Source: an uncultured Sphingomonadales bacterium
GTDB taxonomy: Bacteria; Pseudomonadota; Alphaproteobacteria; Sphingomonadales; Sphingomonadaceae
Assembly (NCBI GenBank): GCA_903958285.1
Contig: CAJBSR010000152.1
Coordinates: 1-5,554 of the forward strand
DNA length: 5,554 bases
Direction of reading: 5' to 3'
In this document: positions 1 through 5,554 of the stretch, in pieces
How positions within the stretch are numbered: the stretch's first letter is position 1
Layout: every line of letters begins with the position of its first letter
Made by a program: the position numbers and the translations under genes
The notes under the pieces: generated by a model
The model's database searches: none
Told to the model about the DNA's origin: nothing
Seen by the model: the letters and a program-made list of their open reading frames with translations, nothing else

Positions 1-243
1 CTGGCCAATGACGTAATCGTCGAGAACCTTGCAGATTTCCTGCGGGCTCGGCACGCCACCATCCTTTTTAGAAACGAGGGCTGTCTTCGTTTCCTCACGG
101 ATGATGTCATTGCACAGGTCCACGCATTCATCGCAGATGAACACGGTTGGTCCCGCAATGAGCTTGCGCACCTCATGCTGCGATTTGCCGCAGAAAGAGC
201 AATAAAGCGTGCTCTTGGTGTCGCTGCCGCTCAACTTGGTCAT
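1..243 (-). CDS. clpX: ClpX, ATP-dependent unfoldase of the ClpXP protease (N-terminal part, cut by window edge)
   Basis: ClpX is the AAA+ hexamer that recognises, unfolds and threads substrates into the ClpP chamber in the cytoplasm. The 81 codons present give the N-terminal zinc-binding domain with Cys15-x2-Cys18 and Cys37-x2-Cys40, the C4 set that dimerises and binds adaptors and substrates. They also give the start of the AAA+ module, ending in the conserved DDYVIGQ segment (residues 75-81). The Walker A and B motifs lie beyond the window edge; a full ClpX is about 420 residues, so roughly a fifth is present. The ATG at 243 is preceded by GGGAAGG at 249-255 with 5-nt spacing, a strong ribosome binding site. 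It lies 74 bp downstream of clpP on the same strand, the usual clpP-clpX order. Identity is near certain; only the length is unknown. Confidence 0.97.
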   Translation of the reverse strand, partial: MTKLSGSDTKSTLYCSFCGKSQHEVRKLIAGPTVFICDECVDLCNDIIREETKTALVSKKDGGVPSPQEICKVLDDYVIGQ

Positions 244-270
244 TAGAACCTTCCCGCCACGTTTGCGGCC

Positions 271-298
271 ATGTTACAATCAGATTTCATAGCGGCAA
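271..298 (-). promoter_or_regulatory. Weak sigma70-type promoter candidate for clpX in the clpP-clpX gap
   Basis: On the minus strand a TTGCCG hexamer (298-293) is followed after 16 nt by TAACAT (276-271), about 27 bp before the clpX start codon. The -10 matches the consensus at only four of six positions. In many proteobacteria clpX is read both from the clpP promoter and from a promoter of its own, so such a site is plausible. The motif alone is weak and could be chance. I see no terminator hairpin in this 74-bp gap, so read-through from clpP is expected. Confidence 0.25.
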
Positions 299-317
299 TG
301 ACTTAATTTGAGCTGAC

Positions 318-938
318 TCAGCCAGCCGCGTCATCCATTGCTGCCGGACGCTTGTCGAAAACAGCATCCACAAGGCCGAAATCCTTGGCTTCATTCGCGG
401 TCATGAAGTTGTCGCGCTCCATAGCCTTCTCAATCGTATCAATATCCTTGCCTGTATAATCTGCATAAAGACGATTCATATTCGCACGAATACGGAGGAT
501 TTCCTGCGCCTGGATGGCGATATCCGTCGCCTGACCCTGCGCGCCGCCTGACGGCTGGTGGATCATGATTCGCGCATTTGTCATGGCGTAGCGCATGCCC
601 GGCTCGCCTGCGGCAAGCAGGAAGGACCCCATGGACGCGGCTTGCCCAACGCAGACCGTGCCAACCTTGGGGCGGATATACTGCATCGTGTCATGGATCG
701 CCATGCCCGCTGTCACCACGCCGCCCGGCGAGTTGATGTACATCCAGATGTCCTTCTTCGGATTTTCCGACTCGAGGAACAGAAGCTGGGCAACAATAAC
801 GGACGCCATTCCGTCTTCCACGCCACCGGTGACGAACACGATGCGTTCCCGCAGCAGGCGCGAAAAAATGTCGAAGCTGCGCTCTCCGCGGTTCGATTGC
901 TCGATAACGATGGGGATCAGCGCGTCATGCGGGTTCAT
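318..938 (-). CDS. clpP: ClpP, proteolytic subunit of the Clp protease
   Basis: A 206-residue serine peptidase of family S14 that forms the double-ring tetradecamer degrading proteins unfolded by ClpX or ClpA. The catalytic triad is visible: Ser102 in GQAASMG, His127 in MIHQPSGG and Asp176 in ERDNF. The oxyanion/strand region YINSPGG is at residues 67-73. Comparison with E. coli suggests that the mature chain starts at Ala6 ([10 protein letters not shown]); the triad then becomes Ser97/His122/Asp171, exactly the mature E. coli numbering. The propeptide would be only 5 residues, against 14 in E. coli. The ATG at 938 has an AAAGGA ribosome binding site at 945-950 with 6-nt spacing. clpX follows after 74 bp. 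Upstream, only 29 bp separate it from a membrane-protein gene; trigger factor (tig), the common upstream neighbour, is not there. A heat-shock-type promoter candidate overlaps the end of that upstream gene. Confidence 0.99.
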   Translation of the reverse strand: MNPHDALIPIVIEQSNRGERSFDIFSRLLRERIVFVTGGVEDGMASVIVAQLLFLESENPKKDIWMYINSPGGVVTAGMAIHDTMQYIRPKVGTVCVGQAASMGSFLLAAGEPGMRYAMTNARIMIHQPSGGAQGQATDIAIQAQEILRIRANMNRLYADYTGKDIDTIEKAMERDNFMTANEAKDFGLVDAVFDKRPAAMDDAAG

Positions 939-967
939 GGACAGTCCTTTGCTTATGTCTTTGGCAT

Positions 968-2494
968 CTATTTCGGGGTCGGGACGGAAAGTTCAACCCC
1001 AGAATGCGAATCCGGAGATTTGGCAATGGCATAAAGTCTAGAGGACGGCCCCGCGTAAACGAGGTTAAGCCATTTTTTCGTCTCAGGCGGCGCTTCGGCT
1101 TCCCAGATCCATATGTAATCGAAGCGATCACGCGGCACCAACCGCATGAACCGGCGGACGCGAAAGCCCGGGCAGCCATATGCCGGGTTGAACAAATCCA
1201 CTGTTCGCGAATCGTTAAACCCATAAACCGCATTGTAAATTGGCTGCATCAAATGCTGGCCCGGAATGTCCCATTCTGTGTTCACAAAGGCATGGCGGCG
1301 AACGATGGCGAGGCTCGCCGCATGATTACGACCGGCAAGCGGCCAAACGCCACATTCGGTGCTGTGGGACAAGACGACAATGCGCGCGCCCATCGGCACA
1401 TGGTTAAGCGCTGCGAGATCCTGCTCAAGTTCCGTTCCGCGGGTCATCCAACCATAGGTCGTTTCCCCGACGCGGACGAGAAACAGGCTCGCCCCCGCTA
1501 GGGCGACAAAGGCACCGGTCTTGGGCGTCAGGTTGGATACGGAGAGGAGCGCGATCATCAAGAGCGGCGCAAAAAGCCGGATGTCTGCGAAATAGGAGCT
1601 TAGCACCGTCGTCGGCAGGGCAATGGAGGTCACGAGCAGCGCTGCCGCCGCGAGCACCAGCCCGCGATGACGTGTAAAGCGGCGGTCCAGCAGCAGCCAC
1701 ACCGTCATCAGAATGATGAGGGCGACGGAGGCAATATCAAATTCCCGCCATTCCGCGCGCAGCAGATTGCGGACGCCTCTGACTTTGACCGTGGGCCACC
1801 AATTCTGGGCCAAAACGCCGCCGCCCTTGGTCACCCGCCAGATCAGCATGGGCAGAATGGGGGCAGCCCAAGGCAGCATCGAGACGCAGAAGCGGGCAAA
1901 CGACTTGCGCTCAACGAAGCTGATCCCGGCCACAATCAAGCCCAGCACACCCCAGGCGGATGTGTGGCACAGCCAGACCAGAAGCGCGGCAAAGAAAGCA
2001 TAAATGGCGCGCCAGACGACCGGCGCTCCGCGAATGTCCACCCAGATGGCCACAACGTGGAAGACCAGCGCCATGCCGAGCCACCAGTTGATGAAACCGT
2101 GATGGAAGGTGAACGACCAGACGAGGATAATCGCCACATAAGCCGGCGCCTGCACTTGGCCGTACAGCGCCCGCGAAAGCCGGTAGATGCCCCAAACCAT
2201 CACAGGCGGAATAAGGGCGGCGATCAGATAAGCGGCCTTTTCCGTGCCCAGCATCGGCCCCAAAAGGAGCATGAGCAAATCCGCACCGAGGTTGCCGGTC
2301 ACGTGCCAGTCAAAGGCGAAATACTGGCTGAGCCATGTATCGCCTGGATTGTTCATCACATGGTAGCGGCCGATATGGCTGAACAAATCCGGCAGAATCG
2401 GGATCGGCGCCACCATGAAAGGCAGCGCCGAGGCAAGAGCCAGAAACAACCAGACGGCCCGCTCCAACGCGGGTCGGTTCCCCAAAAATGACAT
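968..2494 (-). CDS. Polytopic membrane protein, probable GT-C-type glycosyltransferase
   Basis: A 508-residue membrane protein with roughly 10-12 hydrophobic helices (about 13-33, 70-107, 116-193, 203-219, 254-269, 278-342), then a soluble C-terminal region (about 345-508). The first loop after helix 1 carries Asp36 in [11 protein letters not shown]. An acidic residue in the first extracytoplasmic loop is typical of GT-C enzymes, which use polyprenyl-phosphate sugars (ArnT, PMT type). The C-terminal region has two cysteines, Cys381 and Cys441, that could pair if it lies in the periplasm. The start is set at 2494 (MSFLGNRP): an AGGG site lies 8 nt upstream, and the next upstream ATG (2554) would overlap the preceding gene by 50 bp. 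The gene begins 10 bp after the stop of a GT2 glycosyltransferase, which supports a shared pathway. I do not recognise a named gene; a flippase/polymerase-like membrane protein is the main alternative. The reading frame is secure, the function is inferred. Confidence 0.72.
   Translation of the reverse strand: MSFLGNRPALERAVWLFLALASALPFMVAPIPILPDLFSHIGRYHVMNNPGDTWLSQYFAFDWHVTGNLGADLLMLLLGPMLGTEKAAYLIAALIPPVMVWGIYRLSRALYGQVQAPAYVAIILVWSFTFHHGFINWWLGMALVFHVVAIWVDIRGAPVVWRAIYAFFAALLVWLCHTSAWGVLGLIVAGISFVERKSFARFCVSMLPWAAPILPMLIWRVTKGGGVLAQNWWPTVKVRGVRNLLRAEWREFDIASVALIILMTVWLLLDRRFTRHRGLVLAAAALLVTSIALPTTVLSSYFADIRLFAPLLMIALLSVSNLTPKTGAFVALAGASLFLVRVGETTYGWMTRGTELEQDLAALNHVPMGARIVVLSHSTECGVWPLAGRNHAASLAIVRRHAFVNTEWDIPGQHLMQPIYNAVYGFNDSRTVDLFNPAYGCPGFRVRRFMRLVPRDRFDYIWIWEAEAPPETKKWLNLVYAGPSSRLYAIAKSPDSHSGVELSVPTPK
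970..996 (-). promoter_or_regulatory. Candidate heat-shock (RpoH/sigma32-type) promoter for clpP
   Basis: Read on the minus strand, TTGAAC (996-991) is followed after 12 nt by CCCCGAAAT (978-970). The enterobacterial sigma32 consensus is roughly CTTGAAA, 11-16 nt, CCCCATnT. The -35 half and the CCCC block therefore fit well in sequence and spacing, while the AT part of the -10 fits only partly. Initiation would fall near 960-964 and give a leader of about 25 nt containing the clpP ribosome binding site. The site straddles the stop codon (968-970) of the upstream membrane-protein gene, so there is no room for a separate promoter region. Regulation of clpP by RpoH is well established in proteobacteria. 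The site itself is inferred from sequence only. Confidence 0.5.
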
Positions 2495-2502
2495 CAACTT
2501 GG

Positions 2503-2506
2503 CCCT
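2503..2506 (-). promoter_or_regulatory. Ribosome binding site that decides the start of the membrane protein
   Basis: AGGG lies 8 nt before the ATG at 2494 and shares two bases with the TAG stop codon (2507-2505) of the glycosyltransferase upstream. This favours the 2494 start over the ATG at 2554, and suggests translational coupling between the two genes. Confidence 0.6.
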
Positions 2507-3431
2507 ACACAGGGTGGGCAAGATAAGCCAGCCGCCGCATTTCACGACGCCCACGGACGACCGTGTCGAGGATCAGACCACAAAATCCGTTGAGAAAGGC
2601 CAGCAGCATGATCCCCATGGCGAGCACGGCCGTTGGCAGGCGCGGCACAAGGCCGGTTTCAAAGAAAGTGAGAAACAGGGGGATGCTGATCCCCACTGCA
2701 ATGAGGGCGAGCGCTGCGCCGATGATCCCGAAAAAGGCGAGCGGCTTTTCAATGCGGAACAACGTCAGGATGGTGCGCAGAATGCGCCAGCCGTCACGAT
2801 AGGTGCTGAGCTTTGATTCAGATCCCTCGGGCCGCGCGGCGTATGCCGTCACCCGTTCGGCCACTGGCATCCGCAGCTCCAGCGCGTGGACGCTGATTTC
2901 GGTTTCTATCTCAAACCCTTCAGACAAAACCGGAAAGCTCTTCACAAAGCGGCGGGAAAAGACACGATAGCCCGAAAGGATGTCGGTAAAGCTGCGGCCG
3001 AACAGCCAAGCGAGCATGCCGGTGAGCATCGCATTGCCGAGCCTGTGGCCTCGCCTGTAGGCCGCCTCGACTTCTGATTTGCGCGCACCCACCACCATGT
3101 CGAGTTGGTCGTTGACCAGCAGATCAATAAGACCCGGGGCAGCAGCGGCCTCATAGGTCGCGTCGCCATCGGCCATTACATAGATGTCCGCCTCCACATC
3201 GGCGAACATGCGGCGGACAACATTGCCTTTGCCCTGCATCCGCTCCGTCCGGACGATGGCGCCGGCCGCTGCGGCGACCTCCACCGTCTTGTCGGTTGAG
3301 TTGTTGTCATAGACGTAGATCGTCGCATCGGGCAGCGCGGCACGAAAGTCTGCCACCGTCTGCGCAATGGCCGCGGCTTCATTATAACAGGGCAGAAGAA
3401 CGGCGACCCGTGGCGTTGTTATGGCGTTCAT
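2505..3431 (-). CDS. Family 2 glycosyltransferase, polyprenyl-phosphate sugar synthase type (GtrB/ArnC/DPM1-like)
   Basis: A 308-residue enzyme with a cytoplasmic GT-A domain followed by two membrane helices (about 231-254 and 266-290). Such proteins transfer a sugar from a nucleotide donor to undecaprenyl phosphate at the inner face of the membrane. Visible motifs are LLPCYNEA (12-19) at the nucleotide-binding end, DNNSTDKT (42-49), the metal-binding DxD in MADGDATY (Asp88, Asp90), the acceptor-loop segment DILSGYRVFSRR (150-161) and GFEIETE (172-178). Length and the two-helix tail match the GtrB/ArnC branch rather than soluble GT2 enzymes. The ATG at 3431 has a strong AGGGGAA site at 3437-3443. 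The gene lies 36 bp after a symporter-family gene and 10 bp before a GT-C-like gene, so a donor-maker plus transferase module is likely. The sugar cannot be read from the sequence; glucose, mannose, galactose or an amino sugar are all possible. Confidence 0.9.
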   Translation of the reverse strand: MNAITTPRVAVLLPCYNEAAAIAQTVADFRAALPDATIYVYDNNSTDKTVEVAAAAGAIVRTERMQGKGNVVRRMFADVEADIYVMADGDATYEAAAAPGLIDLLVNDQLDMVVGARKSEVEAAYRRGHRLGNAMLTGMLAWLFGRSFTDILSGYRVFSRRFVKSFPVLSEGFEIETEISVHALELRMPVAERVTAYAARPEGSESKLSTYRDGWRILRTILTLFRIEKPLAFFGIIGAALALIAVGISIPLFLTFFETGLVPRLPTAVLAMGIMLLAFLNGFCGLILDTVVRGRREMRRLAYLAHPV

Positions 3432-3467
3432 CCGCGTTCCCCTAACCCCAGATCGAGCAAAATTCGA

Positions 3468-4421
3468 TTAATTTCGCGCAAGCCGCGCGGCAATCCATGC
3501 TGAAACCGTCAACTGCAATTGATGGTAGAGCATCAGCGGAATGACAATCATGCCTGCCTGTGCTGCTGGAAAGAGGATGCGGGCCATCGGCGCGCCGGTC
3601 GCAAGGCTCTTTTGCGCGCCGGAAAAGAGCAGCGTGATCCTGTCCTCCCGCGCAAGGCCAAGCGCGCCGCCCAGCGCCCAGGCGCCGCCCATGGCAACAC
3701 CAAGCAGGACGCAAACGACGGCAAAGAGGCGCAGCATCTCCGCGCCGTCCAGCCGCGCCCACAGGCCATCGACGACGGCAGCACTAAAGGCGACATAGAC
3801 AGTGATGAGAATCGTCGTCCGGTCCAACCGTCCGATCCAGACGCGGTGGCGTTCAGCCCAAGCGGCCAGCCAATATCGCGCCATCTGCCCCAGCGCGAAA
3901 GGCAGCAGCAGCAGTCCGGCGATCCGTCCGATGGTCGACAAGTCGCCACCGGCCCCGCCGACTTGGGCGAGAGCGGCAAAGATGAGCGGCGTCAGAATGA
4001 CCCCCGAAAGGTTAGACAGCGCCGCCGCGATCACCGAGGCCGCAACATTGCCTTGCGCCATAGACGAAGCGGCAATCGCCGACTGTACGGTCGACGGCAG
4101 CACGCAGAGAAACAAAACACCCAGCCACAGTTCCGCAGACAGAAAGTCCGGCGCCAGCACCGACACCGACAGCCCAAGAAGCGGCAACGCGCCAAACCCG
4201 AATACGAGAACCGCCAGTTGCAGCCGCCAATGCTTCAGCCCAGCCCAGACCGCCTCATGCGACAGCCGCAGGCCATGAAAGAAAAAAAGGCTGAAAATGG
4301 CGATGTTGGCGATTGTCGAAACAACCGACAGCCCCCTGCCCTGCGCCGGAAACAGCGTCGCTACGCCAATCGTGGCGAGCAAAAGCAAGATGAACTTATC
4401 GGGAATGAGACGAGCCAGCAT
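3468..4421 (-). CDS. Bile acid:sodium symporter family protein (SBF-like, SLC10A7/YfeH type)
   Basis: A 317-residue inner-membrane protein with about ten hydrophobic helices (roughly 8-24, 31-53, 66-90, 96-118, 125-152, 162-186, 203-222, 230-254, 263-283, 287-312), as expected for the 10-helix BART/SLC10 fold. Diagnostic segments are FFFHGLRL (46-53), LPSTVQSAIAASSMAQGN (108-125), ALSNLSGVILTPL (134-146), FSGAQKSLATGAPMA (266-280) and the last-helix stretch PLMLYHQLQLTVSAWIA (295-311). These are typical of the SBF-like branch that includes E. coli YfeH and human SLC10A7, not the classical bile-acid carriers. The substrate is unknown; bile acid transport should not be assumed. The ATG at 4421 is preferred over an adjacent TTG at 4424 because AGGG (4429-4432) then sits 7 nt away rather than 4. 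It is the first gene of the minus-strand run, 36 bp before the GT2 gene and divergent from typA. Confidence 0.9.
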   Translation of the reverse strand: MLARLIPDKFILLLLATIGVATLFPAQGRGLSVVSTIANIAIFSLFFFHGLRLSHEAVWAGLKHWRLQLAVLVFGFGALPLLGLSVSVLAPDFLSAELWLGVLFLCVLPSTVQSAIAASSMAQGNVAASVIAAALSNLSGVILTPLIFAALAQVGGAGGDLSTIGRIAGLLLLPFALGQMARYWLAAWAERHRVWIGRLDRTTILITVYVAFSAAVVDGLWARLDGAEMLRLFAVVCVLLGVAMGGAWALGGALGLAREDRITLLFSGAQKSLATGAPMARILFPAAQAGMIVIPLMLYHQLQLTVSAWIAARLARN

Positions 4422-4507
4422 CAACCCGCCCTAGCTTAGCTTGCCGCAACGCACAAATTCAGCTAGGGGCGCGGGCGAAACCATTCCTCGAAAAAACCGG
4501 ACTACTC
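4422..4507. promoter_or_regulatory. Divergent promoter region between the symporter gene and typA
   Basis: This gap must hold the promoters for typA on the plus strand and for the symporter gene on the minus strand. On the plus strand TTGCCG (4441-4446) followed after 17 nt by TAGGGG (4464-4469) is the best spacing match, but the -10 is poor. No convincing minus-strand promoter is visible. An 8-bp inverted repeat lies in the same stretch, with one arm over the symporter gene's ribosome binding site. The typA start has only a weak GGA (4499-4501) at 6-nt spacing. Confidence 0.5.
4429..4468. repeat. 8-bp inverted repeat, possible operator or leader hairpin
   Basis: CCCTAGCT (4429-4436) and AGCTAGGG (4461-4468) are perfect reverse complements separated by 24 bp. 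The arm centres are 32 bp apart, close to three turns of B-DNA, which would put both arms on one face of the helix. The left arm contains the AGGG ribosome binding site of the symporter gene on the minus strand. A repeat of this size could arise by chance in such a gap, at a rough estimate of a few percent. Confidence 0.4.
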
Positions 4508-5554
4508 ATGAGCCTCCGCAATGTGGCCATCATCGCACACGTCGATCATGGCAAGACGACCCTTGTTGACCAACTGTTCCGCCAGTCGGGCACCTTCCGC
4601 GACAACCAGCGCATCGAAGAACGCGCGATGGATTCGAACGACCTCGAAAAGGAGCGCGGGATCACCATCTTGGCCAAGTGCACCTCGGTCGAATGGGAAG
4701 GCACGCGCATCAACATTGTCGATACGCCTGGCCACGCCGACTTTGGCGGCGAAGTGGAACGCATTCTCTCCATGGTCGACGGCGTCATCCTGCTCGTCGA
4801 TTCGTCGGAAGGCGCGATGCCGCAGACGAAGTTCGTGACCGGCAAGGCGCTTGCGCTGGGCCTGCGTCCCATCGTCGTCGTCAACAAAGTCGACCGCCCC
4901 GATGAGCGCATTCAGGAAGTGCTCGACGAAGTGTTCGATCTTTTCGTCTCGCTTGAAGCGACGGACGAGCAGCTCGACTTCCCCGTGCTCTATGCCTCGG
5001 GCCGCAACGGCTATGCCTCGCTCGATCATACAGCGCGCGAAGGCACATTGACTCCGATGTTCGAAACCATCGTGCGCCACGTGCCAGAGCCTGAGGCCAA
5101 TGAAGATGGCCCATTCAAGTTCCTCGTGACGCTGCTTGACCGTGACAACTTCCTCGGCCGCATCCTCACGGGCCGCGTCGACAGCGGTACGGTCAAGACC
5201 AACATGCCGATCCACGCGCTCGACCCCGATGGCAAGGTCATCGAAACAGGCCGCGCCTCAAAAATCCTCGCTTTCCGCGGTCTGGAACGTGTACCGGTGG
5301 ACGAAGCACAGGCTGGCGACATCATCTCCATTGCGGGCATGACGACCGCGACGGTGGCCAACACGATCTGCGACATCGCTGTCACCGATCCGATTGCCGC
5401 CCAGCCCATCGATCCGCCGACACTGTCCATGCGTTTTGCTGTGAACGATTCGCCCATGGCTGGCCGCGAAGGCACCAAGGTGACGAGCCGCATGATCCGC
5501 GACCGTCTGTTCCGTGAATCGGAATCGAACGTCGCCATCAAGGTCACCGAAAGC
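4508..5554 (+). CDS. typA: TypA/BipA, ribosome-associated translational GTPase (N-terminal part, cut by window edge)
   Basis: A translation-factor GTPase related to EF-G and LepA that binds the ribosome and aids ribosome assembly and stress or cold adaptation in the cytoplasm. The 349 codons present run open to the window end; the family is about 600-610 residues, so slightly over half is present. The G motifs are intact: G1 AHVDHGKTT (10-18, with Lys16), G2 RGIT (50-53), G3 DTPGH (72-76), G4 NKVD (126-129) and G5 region YASGRNG (162-168). A beta-barrel domain 2 follows, from about residue 205, with the segment [29 protein letters not shown] (42-54) separates TypA from LepA and EF-G. The ATG at 4508 gives [15 protein letters not shown], the normal family N-terminus, although its ribosome binding site (GGA, 4499-4501) is weak. 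The gene is divergent from the symporter gene and probably transcribed alone in this window. Confidence 0.98.
   Translation, partial: MSLRNVAIIAHVDHGKTTLVDQLFRQSGTFRDNQRIEERAMDSNDLEKERGITILAKCTSVEWEGTRINIVDTPGHADFGGEVERILSMVDGVILLVDSSEGAMPQTKFVTGKALALGLRPIVVVNKVDRPDERIQEVLDEVFDLFVSLEATDEQLDFPVLYASGRNGYASLDHTAREGTLTPMFETIVRHVPEPEANEDGPFKFLVTLLDRDNFLGRILTGRVDSGTVKTNMPIHALDPDGKVIETGRASKILAFRGLERVPVDEAQAGDIISIAGMTTATVANTICDIAVTDPIAAQPIDPPTLSMRFAVNDSPMAGREGTKVTSRMIRDRLFRESESNVAIKVTES

Noticed and set aside
312..322. Short palindrome GCTGACTCAGC over the clpP stop codon, as a terminator or operator
   Set aside because: The arms are 5 bp with a single-base centre, too tight for an RNA hairpin, and there is no T-tract. 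A palindrome this short is expected by chance.
558..1041. Plus-strand open frames opposite clpP
   Set aside because: The minus-strand frame is an unmistakable ClpP with an intact catalytic triad; the plus-strand frames have no motif.
1073..1078. Run of six T residues as a terminator
   Set aside because: It lies inside the membrane-protein coding sequence, is on the non-coding strand and has no hairpin before it.
1667..2491. Plus-strand open frame of 274 codons opposite the membrane-protein gene
   Set aside because: Its translation is rich in Arg, Gln, His and Pro with no recognisable motif. It is the antisense shadow of a GC-rich membrane-protein gene, and the minus-strand frame has helices, a ribosome binding site and a sensible context.
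2495..2554. Longer start for the membrane protein at 2554
   Set aside because: It would overlap the GT2 gene by 50 bp and add a Cys-containing stretch ahead of a normal first helix. The ATG at 2494 has a well-placed ribosome binding site.
4422..4424. TTG as the start of the symporter gene
   Set aside because: The adjacent ATG at 4421 has better spacing to the AGGG site and is the more common start codon; the difference is one residue.
3519..4439. Plus-strand open frame of 306 codons opposite the symporter gene
   Set aside because: It is the antisense shadow of the SBF-like gene, with highly charged low-complexity composition and no domain; the minus strand carries clear family motifs.
4502..5215. 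Minus-strand open frame of 237 codons opposite typA
   Set aside because: typA on the plus strand has all the GTPase motifs. The opposite frame is a codon-bias shadow, as is the one at 5026-5547.
1..5554. CRISPR arrays, tRNA or rRNA genes, insertion sequences, attachment sites, phage or defence genes
   Set aside because: No tandem repeats, cloverleaf-like segments, transposase motifs or terminal inverted repeats were seen. Six chromosomal-type genes fill almost the whole window, and no gap exceeds 86 bp.

Overview
The window carries six protein-coding genes packed with very little spacing, and no RNA gene, mobile element or CRISPR array that I can see. The DNA is GC-rich by eye, third codon positions favour G/C, and the ClpP, ClpX and TypA sequences look alphaproteobacterial. 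The style of the ClpP and of the polytopic membrane protein suggests Sphingomonadales, but this is an impression from remembered sequences, not a computed placement.

Layout. Positions 1-4421 are a run of five minus-strand genes. In the order of transcription they are: a 10-helix bile acid:sodium symporter family protein of the SLC10A7/YfeH type (4421-3468); a family 2 glycosyltransferase with two C-terminal membrane helices, of the polyprenyl-phosphate sugar synthase type (3431-2505); a large multi-pass membrane protein that looks like a GT-C glycosyltransferase (2494-968); clpP (938-318); and the first 81 codons of clpX (243-1), cut by the window edge. The gaps are 36, 10, 29 and 74 bp and none holds a recognisable terminator. 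From 4508 to the end, on the plus strand, lies the first 349 codons of typA/bipA, a ribosome-associated GTPase. An 85-bp divergent intergenic region (4422-4507) separates the two transcription units.

How the genes may work together. The two glycosyltransferases form a plausible envelope-glycosylation pair: the GT2 enzyme would load a sugar onto undecaprenyl phosphate at the cytoplasmic face, and the GT-C-like protein would use it on the other side of the membrane. The symporter-family gene heads the same run. ClpP and ClpX form the ATP-dependent ClpXP protease, and clpP has a good heat-shock-type promoter candidate lying across the stop codon of the membrane-protein gene, so it need not depend on the upstream promoter. 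TypA acts in translation and ribosome assembly under stress.

Nothing here demands an entirely new system. The points most worth a second look are the glycosylation module placed where trigger factor (tig) normally precedes clpP, the clpP promoter candidate buried in the neighbouring gene, the pairing of an SLC10A7-type transporter with a polyprenyl-phosphate glycosyltransferase, and an inverted repeat in the divergent promoter region.
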